Notes: generated by a model from the letters alone, not told the origin. A DNA stretch of 64,000 nucleotides from Spirulina sp034932185 (GCF_034932185.1 NZ_JAYGHW010000095.1:1-64000), one strand, 5' to 3'; shown: positions 26,717-36,392, counted from the stretch's first letter. Numbers and translations are program-made.

Positions 26717-29185
26717 TTAACCCGCCAACAAATCCACCCCCCGCAACGGCATCAACACCCGCCAAGCCTTGACCACATTCCCCTGGAATAATGCCGCTAA
26801 CCCATCAAGGGCCTGGAAAATCGGTTGATCAGGCGCAAGAGCCAGAGCAGGGGCGATCGCCTCCTCCCCCCGACCCGGTTGGAACAAATAAAGATGGAGA
26901 AACGCTACATAGGCATGGTGCATGGGGGTTTGAGGAGCGATCGCCACCGCCCGCTCCATCACCGCCAACGTCGCCGGAGCATTCTCCTGCAACGCCCGCG
27001 CTAAAGCCAGGGGATAAAGATACGTTAAATTCTCAGGATCTTGACGAAGACGATAGGTATTCGCCGCCACCGTTTGACCCAAATAATCCTGAATCGGATC
27101 GTATTGATTAATCCGACCAATCATCAAAAACAACGGCTCCAAACCCCGCCAACCCAAAGGTAAACCTTGGGCCAAATGGTGCAATTGCGTCACATAATCC
27201 AACTCAGGGGCAGGAATCGGAGCAGCCGTAGGATCAAGCGTAATCACTGTCTCCGGGGAGGTGAGAATATGAGCTTGGCCCGTCCTGCGATTGAGATACG
27301 TTACCGTTAACCGATAGGTATCCGGCGGCAGATCCGCCGGAGGCAACATCGCTAAATTTTCCACCACCCGAAAACCACGATTGGCCGCCGGAGGATTGGC
27401 ACTGTGGAGATTCCCCAAACCAATACCGTGATCATGAGTCCACATCGCCCCCCCACTCCCCTGCCAAGTGACGATCGCCACCCCCTCCTGTAACTGCACC
27501 CAAGGCCCCGTCCATTCATACTGAATGGGAACCGGCACACCAGGGGGAACCACCGCCGGAACAGTCACCCGCTGTAACGTGATGCGATCGCGCCCAATCC
27601 CCTGATCAATCACCCGCACCGGGGGATTGCGCCGCTGATGGAGTTGGATCACCGTGCCATCCTTCAGCCGCCATTCCCCACGGGTTTGAAAATCCGGGTC
27701 ATTGCGGATCACCTCCCCCAACGCCCCCTGCTCCGGGCTGGCATTGCCTAAATTTTGGTTTTGGGTGAGAAACCACCCATGGGAACGATAATCCTGCTGA
27801 AGATGGGCCTCACTGCCCCCCAACTCCCGACCATAGACCTGAAAACCAGCGCGATTGCCGTAGTAATTAACCGTGTTGTGATTCACCTGGCCAGTATTGG
27901 GAATCACCCCCAACGTAGAGCGTAGATAGGGAGTGGTTTCGGCAACCCGGTCAATAATTGCCGGAATCGGGGCTGAGGGAGAAAAATTGAGCGATTTCGT
28001 CAAAATGGGGGGTAATGGGGCCATCAACTGCGCCGCCCCTGGGATGGGGTAAAGACTGGTAAACAGGAGGGCGATCGCCAACCCCACCGCCACCCACCGC
28101 ACCCCCTTCAACCAAGCCCGCCACTTAAGCAAACCCACCGCCAACACCACCGCCAACACCGGCAAAGCGGGCATGGGATACCGCAGATCTTTATTAACAA
28201 TGGCAGAGCAAACCAGATAATTGCTCCCCAAGAAAAACCCTAACCAAGCCAACCCCTGGCGCGTCGGCAGATCTCGCCACCATTGGCGGCAATAGATCAA
28301 CAATCCCAACGAGGGCAAAATAATCAACACCCAGGACACCAACAGCGGCAACACTTCCCCGTAATAAGTCCAAGCCGCCCAGGTATTCAGGGGAGGATCG
28401 CCCTCAATCACCGCCGCCGCCGTATTGGCCGTTTCCGCCGTACTAAACAAAAAAATCCAATTCGTGCGATACCAAGGCCCCCAAATTGGCACAGACACCA
28501 ATCCACTGAGGAACAGTTGCGCGATTCTCCCCCAATGCCCTCGCCATAGACTCCGCCCCACTATCCACACCAAGGGGAAAAAGAGGAAAAAGAGGCTATT
28601 TTGTTTCGTCATCAGGGCGAACCCAACACACAAGCCAAAAATAATCGCCCACCGCCATTGCTGCGATCCGCGATCGCGCACCCATCGCCCCGCTTCCCCC
28701 CACCAAATCGTCAAGCTCGTAAAACAGGCCGCCGTTAACGCCGTCGCCCCTGTATCGAGGAGATAATCTAAACGGTAAACATAAAAAATCGGAAACAGCG
28801 TACAAAGACCCGCCGCCCAAACCCCCACCCGGCCATTAAATAACCTACGCCCCAACCCATAGACCGAGATCATCAACAGGGCTAAATAAAGCAAATTGAC
28901 CAACGTTGCCTGCTCCGGCCCCACCCCGAACAGCCATTGCCAGGGGGCCGTGAGGATATAGGTGAGGGGGGGATATTTGCCGGAAAGTTGCCAAAACTGC
29001 ACCCACCAATCCCCATCAAGAAAACGGGCATTTTGCAAAGCATGGAGATGATTCAGGGAGCCAGTGAGGTGATTACTCTGATCCCAAGCCGGGATAGTGC
29101 GATCGAGGCTCAACCAGATCAGATCATGGAGGGTGGTGAGCAGCCAAATCAGCCCAAGGGCCTGGTAATCTTTACGGTGGGACAT
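26717..29185 (-). CDS. Multi-pass glycosyltransferase-like membrane protein with TPR-like C-terminus
   Basis: 822 residues. The first half (to about residue 370) has roughly 10 hydrophobic helices. An acidic motif after the first helix (IPAWDQSNHLTGSLNHL) fits the catalytic loop of GT39/ArnT-type enzymes that move sugars from polyprenyl phosphate. A later VNKDLRYPMPALPVLAVVLA segment also fits the group. From about 420 to 670 there is a soluble domain with beta-rich parts (PVPIQYEWTGPWV). The last ~130 residues are helical TPR-like (LALARALQENAPATLAVMER). The donor and acceptor are not known. It is not near glycan genes, so its role may be envelope glycosylation. Confidence 0.75.
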   Translation of the reverse strand: MSHRKDYQALGLIWLLTTLHDLIWLSLDRTIPAWDQSNHLTGSLNHLHALQNARFLDGDWWVQFWQLSGKYPPLTYILTAPWQWLFGVGPEQATLVNLLYLALLMISVYGLGRRLFNGRVGVWAAGLCTLFPIFYVYRLDYLLDTGATALTAACFTSLTIWWGEAGRWVRDRGSQQWRWAIIFGLCVGFALMTKQNSLFFLFFPLVWIVGRSLWRGHWGRIAQLFLSGLVSVPIWGPWYRTNWIFLFSTAETANTAAAVIEGDPPLNTWAAWTYYGEVLPLLVSWVLIILPSLGLLIYCRQWWRDLPTRQGLAWLGFFLGSNYLVCSAIVNKDLRYPMPALPVLAVVLAVGLLKWRAWLKGVRWVAVGLAIALLFTSLYPIPGAAQLMAPLPPILTKSLNFSPSAPIPAIIDRVAETTPYLRSTLGVIPNTGQVNHNTVNYYGNRAGFQVYGRELGGSEAHLQQDYRSHGWFLTQNQNLGNASPEQGALGEVIRNDPDFQTRGEWRLKDGTVIQLHQRRNPPVRVIDQGIGRDRITLQRVTVPAVVPPGVPVPIQYEWTGPWVQLQEGVAIVTWQGSGGAMWTHDHGIGLGNLHSANPPAANRGFRVVENLAMLPPADLPPDTYRLTVTYLNRRTGQAHILTSPETVITLDPTAAPIPAPELDYVTQLHHLAQGLPLGWRGLEPLFLMIGRINQYDPIQDYLGQTVAANTYRLRQDPENLTYLYPLALARALQENAPATLAVMERAVAIAPQTPMHHAYVAFLHLYLFQPGRGEEAIAPALALAPDQPIFQALDGLAALFQGNVVKAWRVLMPLRGVDLLAG

Positions 29186-29213
29186 AAACAGCCGGGAACA
29201 ATAATACTCCCCG

Positions 29214-29375
29214 TTAACAAGGGGGTTGAACCCAGAACCCCCCTTTTTAAGGGGGGCAGGGGGGATTCTGCTTCGTTTCGAGGTGCATGATCCCCCCGGC
29301 TACGCCGACCCCCTTATTAAGGGGGTTATTCTTGAACCCCCCTTTTCAAGGGGGGCAGGGGGGATCCTCCCCTAA
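29214..29375. repeat. REP-like C/G-rich element
   Basis: It carries CCCCCTTTTTAAGGGGGG, GATCCCCCCGGCTACGCCGA, CCCCCTTATTAAGGGGG and CCCCTTTTCAAGGGGGG. This is the inverse of the tandem pair at 36393-36580. It fills the gap between the ferredoxin and glycosyltransferase genes. Confidence 0.75.
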
Positions 29376-29692
29376 GCCGGTTGGCCAAATTGGCGTTGAT
29401 AGATCTCCTCTTCTTTCCCCGCTTCCACCTTGATATCCGAACGAGGATAGGCGCTACAGAGCAACAGATAGCCTTCTCCCTGGAGTTCACTGGAAACCCC
29501 CATGGCATCGGGTTGCTCAACCGTCCCACTGATCAGCTTACCGGCGCAGGTGGTGCAGACCCCCGCTAGGCAGGAGTGGGGAAGATCAACATTGGCATCA
29601 AGGGCCGCTTGGAGAATATTTTGGTCTTCGGCAACTTGTAGCGTTGTAATGTTGCCTTCATAGTGAATTTCAACGGTGTAGGTATTAGCCAT
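29372..29692 (-). CDS. Plant-type [2Fe-2S] ferredoxin
   Basis: 106 residues. The four cluster Cys are in SCLAGVCTTCAGKL (three) and YLLLCSAYPRSD (the fourth), the plant-type ferredoxin pattern C-x4-C-x2-C-x(~30)-C. The C-terminal tail EEEIYQRQFGQPA is longer than in PetF1, so it may be a minor isoform with a distinct partner rather than the main photosynthetic ferredoxin. It is monocistronic by position. Confidence 0.9.
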   Translation of the reverse strand: MANTYTVEIHYEGNITTLQVAEDQNILQAALDANVDLPHSCLAGVCTTCAGKLISGTVEQPDAMGVSSELQGEGYLLLCSAYPRSDIKVEAGKEEEIYQRQFGQPA

Positions 29693-29753
29693 GGGTTTTG
29701 GGGGTTAAAGATTGCCACAGTTTGCCATGATACCAAGGAATTGGCCGGGATCC

Positions 29754-30224
29754 TCAAGATTTGCGACTGCGATTGGGGATTGTAATCAAGAAATAGCTGA
29801 AGGAGAGCAATACAACCGTGATGGCGATCGCCACTAAATTATTCGCGGGGTATTTCTCAATGTCAAAAATAATCACTTTCCGGGCAATGGCAATAATCGC
29901 CGTCACAATCACCAATTCCAACTGGATCACATGATTTTTTAAATAAGCGGTGATGTTTTCCAGTAACTCTAGGGCAATGAGTACATTTAAAAATAAACCA
30001 AAGGCATCAAAGAGGCGCGATCGCAGTGGATCTGGGGAATGAAAAAATAGTTCTTGCCATAAAAAAACAGCAATATCATACAGGGCAAAAAAGATCAACG
30101 CGATCATATAGAGGGAAAGAATCTTAGAAACTAAGCTTTCCACAAATTTCAACAACACTAAAAACTCCGTGTTATTGCGAAATAATTTAAAAATCCAATT
30201 GCCAATGTGCCGCAAAAAAGTCAT
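29754..30224 (-). CDS. PsiE-like membrane protein
   Basis: 156 residues with four hydrophobic helices (for example LYMIALIFFALYDIAVFLW and LVAIAITVVLLSFSYFLITI). The central motif FLNVLIALELLENITAYLKN and VIVTAIIAIARKVIIFD are typical of the phosphate-starvation-inducible PsiE family. Function is not established; the protein is thought to be an inner-membrane protein linked to phosphate stress. It lies just downstream of the atp operon on the same strand, separated by a palindromic repeat. Confidence 0.8.
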   Translation of the reverse strand: MTFLRHIGNWIFKLFRNNTEFLVLLKFVESLVSKILSLYMIALIFFALYDIAVFLWQELFFHSPDPLRSRLFDAFGLFLNVLIALELLENITAYLKNHVIQLELVIVTAIIAIARKVIIFDIEKYPANNLVAIAITVVLLSFSYFLITIPNRSRKS

Positions 30225-30244
30225 CGATATTCCACCTAAATGAT

Positions 30245-30268
30245 AGGGGCGAAAGATTTTTCGCCCCT
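30245..30268. repeat. GGGGCGAAAGATTTTTCGCCCC palindrome after the atp operon
   Basis: One imperfect copy of the dispersed palindrome sits between the atpG stop and the psiE start. Its hairpin could stop or stabilise transcripts at the end of the atp operon, although no T-run follows it on the minus strand. Confidence 0.6.
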
Positions 30269-30296
30269 ACAACATGATCATATTTTGACCATCGCC

Positions 30297-31241
30297 TTAA
30301 AGGGCGTTGGCCCCTGCCACCACTTCCGAAAGTTCTTGGGTAATGGCCGCTTGACGGGCTTTGTTATAGGACAACGTGAGGGATTTCACCAGATCACTGG
30401 CGTTGTCGCTGGCGTTGTTCATCGCTGTCATCCGGGAAGCCAATTCACTGGCGGCGGATTCTTGCAAACCTCGTAATAATTGGTTATTGAGGTACAGGGG
30501 CAAGAGGGCTTCAAGGATTTGGGTGGGATCTTGCTCGAAGATCATATCCCGGGGGAAATCCTCCGATTGATCCGCAACAGCTTGGCGCTCCACCTCAAAA
30601 TGACCGCCCTTAGAGGTGAGATGAAAAATTTCATCATCCCGGCGCTCTAACCCTTGGGGGGAAAGGGGCAAAAGCGTTTGCACCACTGGCCGGGAACTGA
30701 TCAACGACACAAATTTGGTGTAGATCAATTCCACCCGATCCACCGTTTCCGAGAGGAACAGGGAAAGGAGATAATCGGCAATCCCGGAGGCTTCGTCAGC
30801 GGTGGGGATTTGGTTTAAACCGATGTAGGTTTGGGCGATGGGGGCTTTGCGCCGTTCGTAATATTGGGATACTTTCCGGCCGGCGAGGATCAGCTTGTAA
30901 TCATAGCCGTCGGCTTTGAGTTCCTTGATCCGGGTTTCTGCTTGTTTGATAATGTTGGCGTTATAGCCACCGCAGAGGCCGCGATCGCCGGAGATCACCA
31001 ATAACCCCACGGTTTTCACTTCCCGCTGCTTGAGCAGGGGCAAATCCACATCTTCAAATTTCAAGCGATTTTGTAAGCCGTAAAGTACCTGAGCCAGGCA
31101 TTTGGCAAAGGGGCGGGTGGCGTTCACCTGCTCCTGAGCGCGGCGCACTTTGGCGGCGGCCACAAGGCGCATCGCTTCGGTGATTTTTCGCGTATTTTTG
31201 ACCGACTGAATGCGATCGCGAATCGATTTTAGGTTAGGCAT
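30297..31241 (-). CDS. atpG: ATP synthase F1 gamma subunit
   Basis: 314 residues. The N-terminal helix SIRDRIQSVKNTRKITEAMR is the rotor shaft. The C-terminal helix ends RQAAITQELSEVVAGANAL. Between them, about residues 190-230, is the extra segment found in cyanobacterial and chloroplast gamma (SPQGLERRDDEIFHLTSK) that takes part in inhibiting ATP hydrolysis. Gamma couples proton flow through the c-ring to catalysis in alpha-3 beta-3. It is the last gene of the operon, 71 bp after atpA. In cyanobacterial naming this gene is often atpC. Beta and epsilon are not in the window, as usual for cyanobacteria. Confidence 0.97.
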   Translation of the reverse strand: MPNLKSIRDRIQSVKNTRKITEAMRLVAAAKVRRAQEQVNATRPFAKCLAQVLYGLQNRLKFEDVDLPLLKQREVKTVGLLVISGDRGLCGGYNANIIKQAETRIKELKADGYDYKLILAGRKVSQYYERRKAPIAQTYIGLNQIPTADEASGIADYLLSLFLSETVDRVELIYTKFVSLISSRPVVQTLLPLSPQGLERRDDEIFHLTSKGGHFEVERQAVADQSEDFPRDMIFEQDPTQILEALLPLYLNNQLLRGLQESAASELASRMTAMNNASDNASDLVKSLTLSYNKARQAAITQELSEVVAGANAL

Positions 31242-31312
31242 AGGAATTCATCTCAAGATTGCAAAAGAGGGAGAGCCAGGGGAAAACCCCTGACTCTTGC
31301 GATCGCCAGCGT

Positions 31313-32830
31313 TTATGCAGAAACCATAAAGGTTTGCTTGCATTCTTTAATGGCATCCTTAAGCATCGCTTCGGTGTCATCGGCGAGTTTCTTCTCGGCT
31401 TTGACCTTGCTCATGAATTCTGCCTTGTTCGTCTTCAGATATTCCCGGAAAGCTTGGGTAAATTCCGCCACCTTTTCAGCGGGGATATCATCCAGATAGC
31501 CATTAATCCCGGCATAGACCAACGCCACCTGTTCCGTCACCGACAGGGGAGAATATTGGGGCTGTTTGAGCATTTCCCGCAACCGTTGACCCCGTTGGAG
31601 TTGGGCTTGGGTGGCAGCATCCAAGTCAGAGGCAAATTGAGAGAAGGCTTCCAGTTCAGCGAACTGCGCCAATTCCAGTTTCAATTTACCCGCCACCTGT
31701 TTCATCGCTTTAATTTGCGCTGCCGAACCCACCCGGGACACGGAGATCCCAGCGTTGATCGCCGGACGGAAACCGGAGTTAAACAGGTCAGAGGAGAGGA
31801 AGATTTGCCCATCGGTGATCGAGATCACGTTGGTGGGAATGTAGGCGGAAACGTCCCCGGCTTGGGTTTCGATAATCGGCAACGCGGTCATGCTACCGCC
31901 ACCGAGGGCATCGCTGAGTTTTGCAGCCCGCTCCAATAAGCGGGAGTGGAGATAGAACACATCCCCAGGATAGGCTTCCCGACCGGGCGGCCGACGCAGC
32001 AGCAGGGACATTTGCCGGTAGGCTTGGGCTTGCTTGGAAAGGTCATCGTAGATCACCAGCGTCGCCTTGCCTTTATACATAAAGTATTCCGCCAAAGCTG
32101 CGCCAGTGTAGGGGGCCAAATATTGCAGTGTGGCGGGGTCACTGGCGTTAGCGGCTACAACAATCGTGTAGTCCATTGCGCCCCGTTCTTGCAGTTCACC
32201 CACCACCTGGGCAACGGTGGAGGCTTTTTGACCGATGGCGACGTAGACGCAGACCACATCTTCGCCCTGTTGGTTGAGGATCGTGTCTACGGCTACGGCG
32301 GTTTTGCCGGTTTGGCGATCGCCAATGATCAACTCCCGTTGACCCCGACCCACCGGAATCATCGCGTCAATGGCGGTAATCCCCGTTTGCATCGGCTCAT
32401 AGACCGAGCGGCGGTCAATGATCCCCGGTGCCATGGATTCAATCAGGCGGCTTTCGGTGGTGTGGATATCCCCTTTGCCATCGATGGGTTGGGCGAGGGC
32501 ATCCACCACCCGGCCAATCATCGCGTCCCCAACGGGAACCTGAGCAATTTTACCCGTCGCTTTCACGGTACTGCCCTCTTGAATGCCCAAACCAGCACCC
32601 ATCAACACCACCCCAACGTTATCTTCTTCGAGGTTCAGGGCGATGCCTACGGTGCCGTCTTCAAATTCAACCAATTCCCCCGACATGGCCGTTTGCAGGC
32701 CATAAACCCGGGCAATGCCATCCCCAACCTGAAGTACAGTCCCGACATTAGAGACTTGGACATCTTGGTCATAGGATTCAATCTGCTGACGAATAATGTT
32801 GCTAATTTCGTCGGGTCTGATACTAACCAT
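31313..32830 (-). CDS. atpA: ATP synthase F1 alpha subunit
   Basis: 505 residues, full length. Walker A is GDRQTGKTAVAVD (about 170-182), Walker B is in the strand ATLVIYDDLSKQA, and the alpha signature PAINAGISVSRVG lies near 365-377. It forms the non-catalytic nucleotide sites of the F1 head. It lies 41 bp after the delta gene. The N-terminus MVSIRPDEISNIIRQQIESY is the standard cyanobacterial start. Confidence 0.98.
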   Translation of the reverse strand: MVSIRPDEISNIIRQQIESYDQDVQVSNVGTVLQVGDGIARVYGLQTAMSGELVEFEDGTVGIALNLEEDNVGVVLMGAGLGIQEGSTVKATGKIAQVPVGDAMIGRVVDALAQPIDGKGDIHTTESRLIESMAPGIIDRRSVYEPMQTGITAIDAMIPVGRGQRELIIGDRQTGKTAVAVDTILNQQGEDVVCVYVAIGQKASTVAQVVGELQERGAMDYTIVVAANASDPATLQYLAPYTGAALAEYFMYKGKATLVIYDDLSKQAQAYRQMSLLLRRPPGREAYPGDVFYLHSRLLERAAKLSDALGGGSMTALPIIETQAGDVSAYIPTNVISITDGQIFLSSDLFNSGFRPAINAGISVSRVGSAAQIKAMKQVAGKLKLELAQFAELEAFSQFASDLDAATQAQLQRGQRLREMLKQPQYSPLSVTEQVALVYAGINGYLDDIPAEKVAEFTQAFREYLKTNKAEFMSKVKAEKKLADDTEAMLKDAIKECKQTFMVSA

Positions 32831-32871
32831 AGCGTTTGTTGTAGATCGTGTATGTGAACAAAGGGGTGAAA

Positions 32872-33420
32872 TTAGGCGTTCAACTGAATGCCAATGCGGC
32901 GCAGTTGACCCTGTAAACTGGCATCTAAAACCTGGGAGCCAACGCGGATAATCACACCGCCCAAAATGCTGGGGTCAATGGTGATTTTCAATTCAACCCC
33001 TTGGGCATTGGTGAAGCTACGCACCTTGTTTTCAATGGCTTCCCGTTGGCTGCCGGTGGGTGCTTGGCAAACCGTGACTTCGGCTAAGGCGATCTGTTTG
33101 AGGGCCCGCAACAGGTTGAGATATTCTTCAATAATGGCCGCTAAAAAGATAATGCGACGCTTATCCACCAACAGCATCAGGAAATGACGCAAAGCGGGAT
33201 CACAGTCTCCCATGATCTGCTGCAATACCCCTTTCTTTTGCGCGTCGGCCACCACCGGGTTGGTGATTAAACCAGACAATTCTGAAGATTGGGCCATCAA
33301 ATTCGCCAAGGCCCGTAACTCATCGCCAAAATAGTCGGTGAGGTTCCGGTCTTGGGCTAAAGACATTAAGGCTTGGGCATAGGGTTCAGCAATTTGGCTG
33401 CTCACTAAGGTTCCCGTCAT
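32872..33420 (-). CDS. atpH: ATP synthase F1 delta subunit
   Basis: 182 residues. It has the helical N-terminal domain (SQIAEPYAQALMSLAQDRNL) and the C-terminal motif LKITIDPSILGGVIIRVGSQ that marks the delta/OSCP family. It ties the b/b' stator to the top of F1. Its start lies 2 bp after the atpF stop, so translation is likely coupled. In cyanobacterial naming this gene is called atpD. Confidence 0.95.
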   Translation of the reverse strand: MTGTLVSSQIAEPYAQALMSLAQDRNLTDYFGDELRALANLMAQSSELSGLITNPVVADAQKKGVLQQIMGDCDPALRHFLMLLVDKRRIIFLAAIIEEYLNLLRALKQIALAEVTVCQAPTGSQREAIENKVRSFTNAQGVELKITIDPSILGGVIIRVGSQVLDASLQGQLRRIGIQLNA

Positions 33421-33422
33421 GG

Positions 33423-33944
33423 CTATCCTCCCAATTGAGCAATGCAGCGATCGACAAAGCGTTCCTGCATATTGTGGTCTTGAAGGCGGTCTTGCAGTTG
33501 GGCTTCTGCCCGTTCGAGGGCGATCGCCACCACCCGTTTCCGCAATTGCGCAATGGCTCGCTCCTGTTCGGAGCTAACATCGGCAGCGGCAGCGGCTTTG
33601 ATTTTCTCCACATCCGCCTTGCCTTTGGCGAGAACCTCTTCCTTGGCCCGTTGGGCGTTGGTTTGGGATTCGGCGCGAATCCGTTCTGCTTCCGCTTGGG
33701 CTTGGGCTAGTTTTTGTTGGGCTTCCGCGAGAGCAGCAGAGGCTTTTGCCGCCGCTTGCTCCGCTTCCGTAATGGCAGATTCGATCCCACTGCGGCGATC
33801 GCTCAACATTTTGCCAAGCACAGACCGACCGAAATAGAACAAAACCCCCAAAATAATCGCGAGGTTGAGTACGTTCGTTTCGAGAATATCTAAATTAAAC
33901 CCAATACCCCCTTCAGTGGAGGCTAGGTATAAGCAAATCCCCAT
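33423..33944 (-). CDS. atpF: ATP synthase F0 subunit b
   Basis: 173 residues. An N-terminal helix (LNLAIILGVLFYFGRSVLG) crosses the membrane and is followed by a long Ala/Glu/Gln-rich coiled coil (about 55-150), the stator stalk. Cyanobacteria pair it with b', encoded directly upstream. An ATG two codons inside the first residues is possible but the conserved length favours this start. Confidence 0.95.
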   Translation of the reverse strand: MGICLYLASTEGGIGFNLDILETNVLNLAIILGVLFYFGRSVLGKMLSDRRSGIESAITEAEQAAAKASAALAEAQQKLAQAQAEAERIRAESQTNAQRAKEEVLAKGKADVEKIKAAAAADVSSEQERAIAQLRKRVVAIALERAEAQLQDRLQDHNMQERFVDRCIAQLGG

Positions 33945-33993
33945 GATCTTTATTTGACCTTTCTTGACGCGCTGGGCGATGATCTGGTGATGG

Positions 33994-34473
33994 TTACACC
34001 AACTCTCGACCTAAGAGTTTTTCGAGAATTTGACGGGTGAGGCCATCAGCTTCGGCTTCAAGGCTTTGGAACGCTTGGGCTTTTTGAGCCTCAATTTCTT
34101 GAGCAGCGGCTTCCCGTTCCTGTTGCACCTGTTGCTGGGCCGCTTGAATTTCGGCGGTGACGAGTTGTTGCCCCTCGGCTTGAGCCGAGGCAATCACCGC
34201 TTGGGCTTCCCGGCGGACAGAAACTAATTCCTGTTCATACTGTTGCGCAAGGGCTTTGGTTTTCGCCAGCCGCTCCTTGGCCCCTTGGCTCGTAGACCGA
34301 ATATATTCGGCGCGATCGTCGATCGCCTGACCAATGGGTTTATAAAACAGCACATTGAGGATCACGACCAAGATTAAGAATTGAATCGCCATCAGGGGCA
34401 ACGTCGCATCAAAATCAAATAGCCCGCCGCCTTCTTCCGCCGCCTCTGCCAGCAAAATTGTCCACTGTATCAT
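33994..34473 (-). CDS. atpF': ATP synthase F0 subunit b'
   Basis: 159 residues. One membrane helix (MAIQFLILVVILNVLFYKPI, about 28-47) follows a short periplasmic/lumenal N-terminus rich in Glu. The rest is a coiled coil (about 55-150) that pairs with b to form the peripheral stalk. The presence of both b and b' is typical of photosynthetic bacteria. It is also named atpG in cyanobacterial operons. Confidence 0.95.
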   Translation of the reverse strand: MIQWTILLAEAAEEGGGLFDFDATLPLMAIQFLILVVILNVLFYKPIGQAIDDRAEYIRSTSQGAKERLAKTKALAQQYEQELVSVRREAQAVIASAQAEGQQLVTAEIQAAQQQVQQEREAAAQEIEAQKAQAFQSLEAEADGLTRQILEKLLGRELV

Positions 34474-34553
34474 TGTTCTGCTCTCTTGCTGAAACTAGGG
34501 TTCAGAGGGGGAAAGGGCAGGGGAAGTTCTCCCCCACCCTGTCACCCGCTCAA

Positions 34554-34799
34554 TTATGCGAAGGGGTTAGCAAACAGCAGCACCAAAGCTACCACCAAAC
34601 CGTAAATGGTCAGGGCTTCCATGAACGCCAAACTGAGCAGCAATGTACCCCGGATTTTACCTTCAGCTTCCGGCTGACGAGCAATCCCTTCAACGGCTTG
34701 ACCCGCAGCATTACCTTGACCAATCCCAGGGCCGATGGCAGCGAGACCAACAGCTAAAGCAGCAGCGATAACGGAGGCAGCAGCAACTAAACTATCCAT
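34554..34799 (-). CDS. atpE: ATP synthase F0 subunit c
   Basis: 81 residues from the ATG at 34799. Two helices form a hairpin with the loop GIARQPEAEGKIRG. The proton-carrying Glu is in LAFMEALTIYGL. It forms the membrane rotor ring. An upstream start would add 32 residues not found in the family. In cyanobacterial naming it is called atpH. Confidence 0.97.
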   Translation of the reverse strand: MDSLVAAASVIAAALAVGLAAIGPGIGQGNAAGQAVEGIARQPEAEGKIRGTLLLSLAFMEALTIYGLVVALVLLFANPFA

Positions 34800-34912
34800 G
34801 ATTTTCTTCCTTTGCCTAATTGAAACAACGACAAAAATTAACAACGTACCCACAATAACCGCCGGGCCAGCGGGGATGCAAAATCCACAGATCAACCCAC
34901 TTTTAAAGGCGA

Positions 34913-35671
34913 CTAATCGTGGTGCTCTTCACCGCCGTGGCCTTCGATCGCCTCACCAATGTAGGCAGCCGCCAAGGTAGCAAAGATCAAGGCTTGGATC
35001 GCACTTGTGAACAGCCCCAAGGCCATTACCGGCAGGGGAATAAACAAGGGAACCAGCAAGACCAGCACGGCAACCACCAATTCATCCGCGAGAATATTCC
35101 CGAATAAACGGAAACTCAGGGAAAGAGGTTTGGTAAAGTCTTCGAGGATATTGATCGGCAGTAAGATCGGGGTAGGTTCAATATACTTGGTTAAGTACCC
35201 CAGCCCACGCTTTTTGAATCCTGCGTAGAAGTAAGCCAGCGAGGTCAGCAACGCCAGAGCAACAGTGGTGTTGATGTCGTTGGTGGGCGCAGCCAGTTCA
35301 CCAGCGGGCAAATGGAGCACCTTCCAGGGCATTAATGCGCCAGACCAGTTGGACACGAAAATGAACAAAAAGAGCGTACCCACAAAGGGAACCCAGGGCC
35401 GATACTCTTTCTCGCCAATCTGGTTTTTCACCAGATCCCGCAAGAATTCGAGCGCGTATTCCATGAGGTTCTGTGCCCCACTGGGTACCCTTTGAATGCT
35501 GCGAGTTGCGGCGATCGAGATGAGCACCAAGACGGCAATGACAAACCAAGAGGCCAAGAAAACCTGACCATGAACCTTGAGGCTGCCAATTTCCCAGTAA
35601 AAGTGTTTACCAACTTCGAGTTCAGCTAAAGGGAAGAAGGTGAGACCCTTCAAACCAGTGAGAATTTCCAT
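34913..35671 (-). CDS. atpB: ATP synthase F0 subunit a
   Basis: 252 residues with 5-6 hydrophobic helices. The functional Arg lies in LSLSFRLFGNILADE (about 170-184), which faces the c-ring Glu and separates the two proton half channels. The C-terminus GEAIEGHGGEEHHD is His-rich. It follows atp1 by 68 bp. In cyanobacterial naming it is atpI. Confidence 0.96.
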   Translation of the reverse strand: MEILTGLKGLTFFPLAELEVGKHFYWEIGSLKVHGQVFLASWFVIAVLVLISIAATRSIQRVPSGAQNLMEYALEFLRDLVKNQIGEKEYRPWVPFVGTLFLFIFVSNWSGALMPWKVLHLPAGELAAPTNDINTTVALALLTSLAYFYAGFKKRGLGYLTKYIEPTPILLPINILEDFTKPLSLSFRLFGNILADELVVAVLVLLVPLFIPLPVMALGLFTSAIQALIFATLAAAYIGEAIEGHGGEEHHD

Positions 35672-35739
35672 TGGGCGTTAATTTCCCCAACTTTTTAAGG
35701 ACAACCTAGGATGAGCTTATCCCCTAACCAGTACCACAC

Positions 35740-36180
35740 TTATCGAGATGAAGCCGACGCGAAGGTTGACTGCACTGTATAGATAATAATGGCGGCTTTG
35801 TAGGTGATAAATCCTAGAAATATGGGCACAAGATGCAGTTGATGCCATTGGGTGGCGATGACGATTAACCCGATAAAGGGGGCTAACCGACCGGAGCCGA
35901 TGCGCTTTTGCTGGACACCCATCCGCTCCACATCACGGGCGAGCATTCTGAGATAAACAACTCCCACACAGGCCCCAATTAAATAATTGAGAGCTATATT
36001 GAGGGAATAGGCGATCCAAGTTGAGACAAACGCAATTAGGGTAATGGCGATCGTCACCAGCAGCAGAGCCTGCTTAAGCTGGTAATAGTCTTGCATAGTA
36101 GCAATAGACGCTTGGCTTGGCGACTCAGAAGCAGCCAGTGGAGCTTCGGGCGGTGCATTTAGGTTCGACTCGTTCACCAT
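35740..36180 (-). CDS. atp1: ATP synthase protein I
   Basis: 146 residues with four hydrophobic helices (LLVTIAITLIAFVSTWIAY; LIGACVGVVYLRMLARDVE; PFIGLIVIATQW; IFLGFITYKAAIIIY) and a disordered N-terminus. It is the usual first gene of cyanobacterial atp operons and helps assemble the c-ring. The stretch VYLRMLARDVERMG is a family signature. The operon promoter should lie in the gap from 36181. Confidence 0.9.
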   Translation of the reverse strand: MVNESNLNAPPEAPLAASESPSQASIATMQDYYQLKQALLLVTIAITLIAFVSTWIAYSLNIALNYLIGACVGVVYLRMLARDVERMGVQQKRIGSGRLAPFIGLIVIATQWHQLHLVPIFLGFITYKAAIIIYTVQSTFASASSR

Positions 36181-36392
36181 TTGGCTCTGTCATGGGTTTA
36201 CAGCCGCAACCACAGCGCGGGGGAATGGTTAAAATCCTGGGGGTTCGATCCGAGAGGGAGCGATCCGATGGATTGAGCCATTAACAGCGGGTGAAAGGCG
36301 GGCTGTATGTGCCGATTTTCATGTGATGGCCCGGATATTTCGAGCCAAGTGAAATCTTATCATGGTGGGGGATCAATTCCTGAAAATTTGTT

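Noticed and set aside
31259..32857. Long plus-strand frames opposite atpA and atpG
   Set aside because: They are shadows of strongly coding minus-strand genes and show no recognisable protein features.
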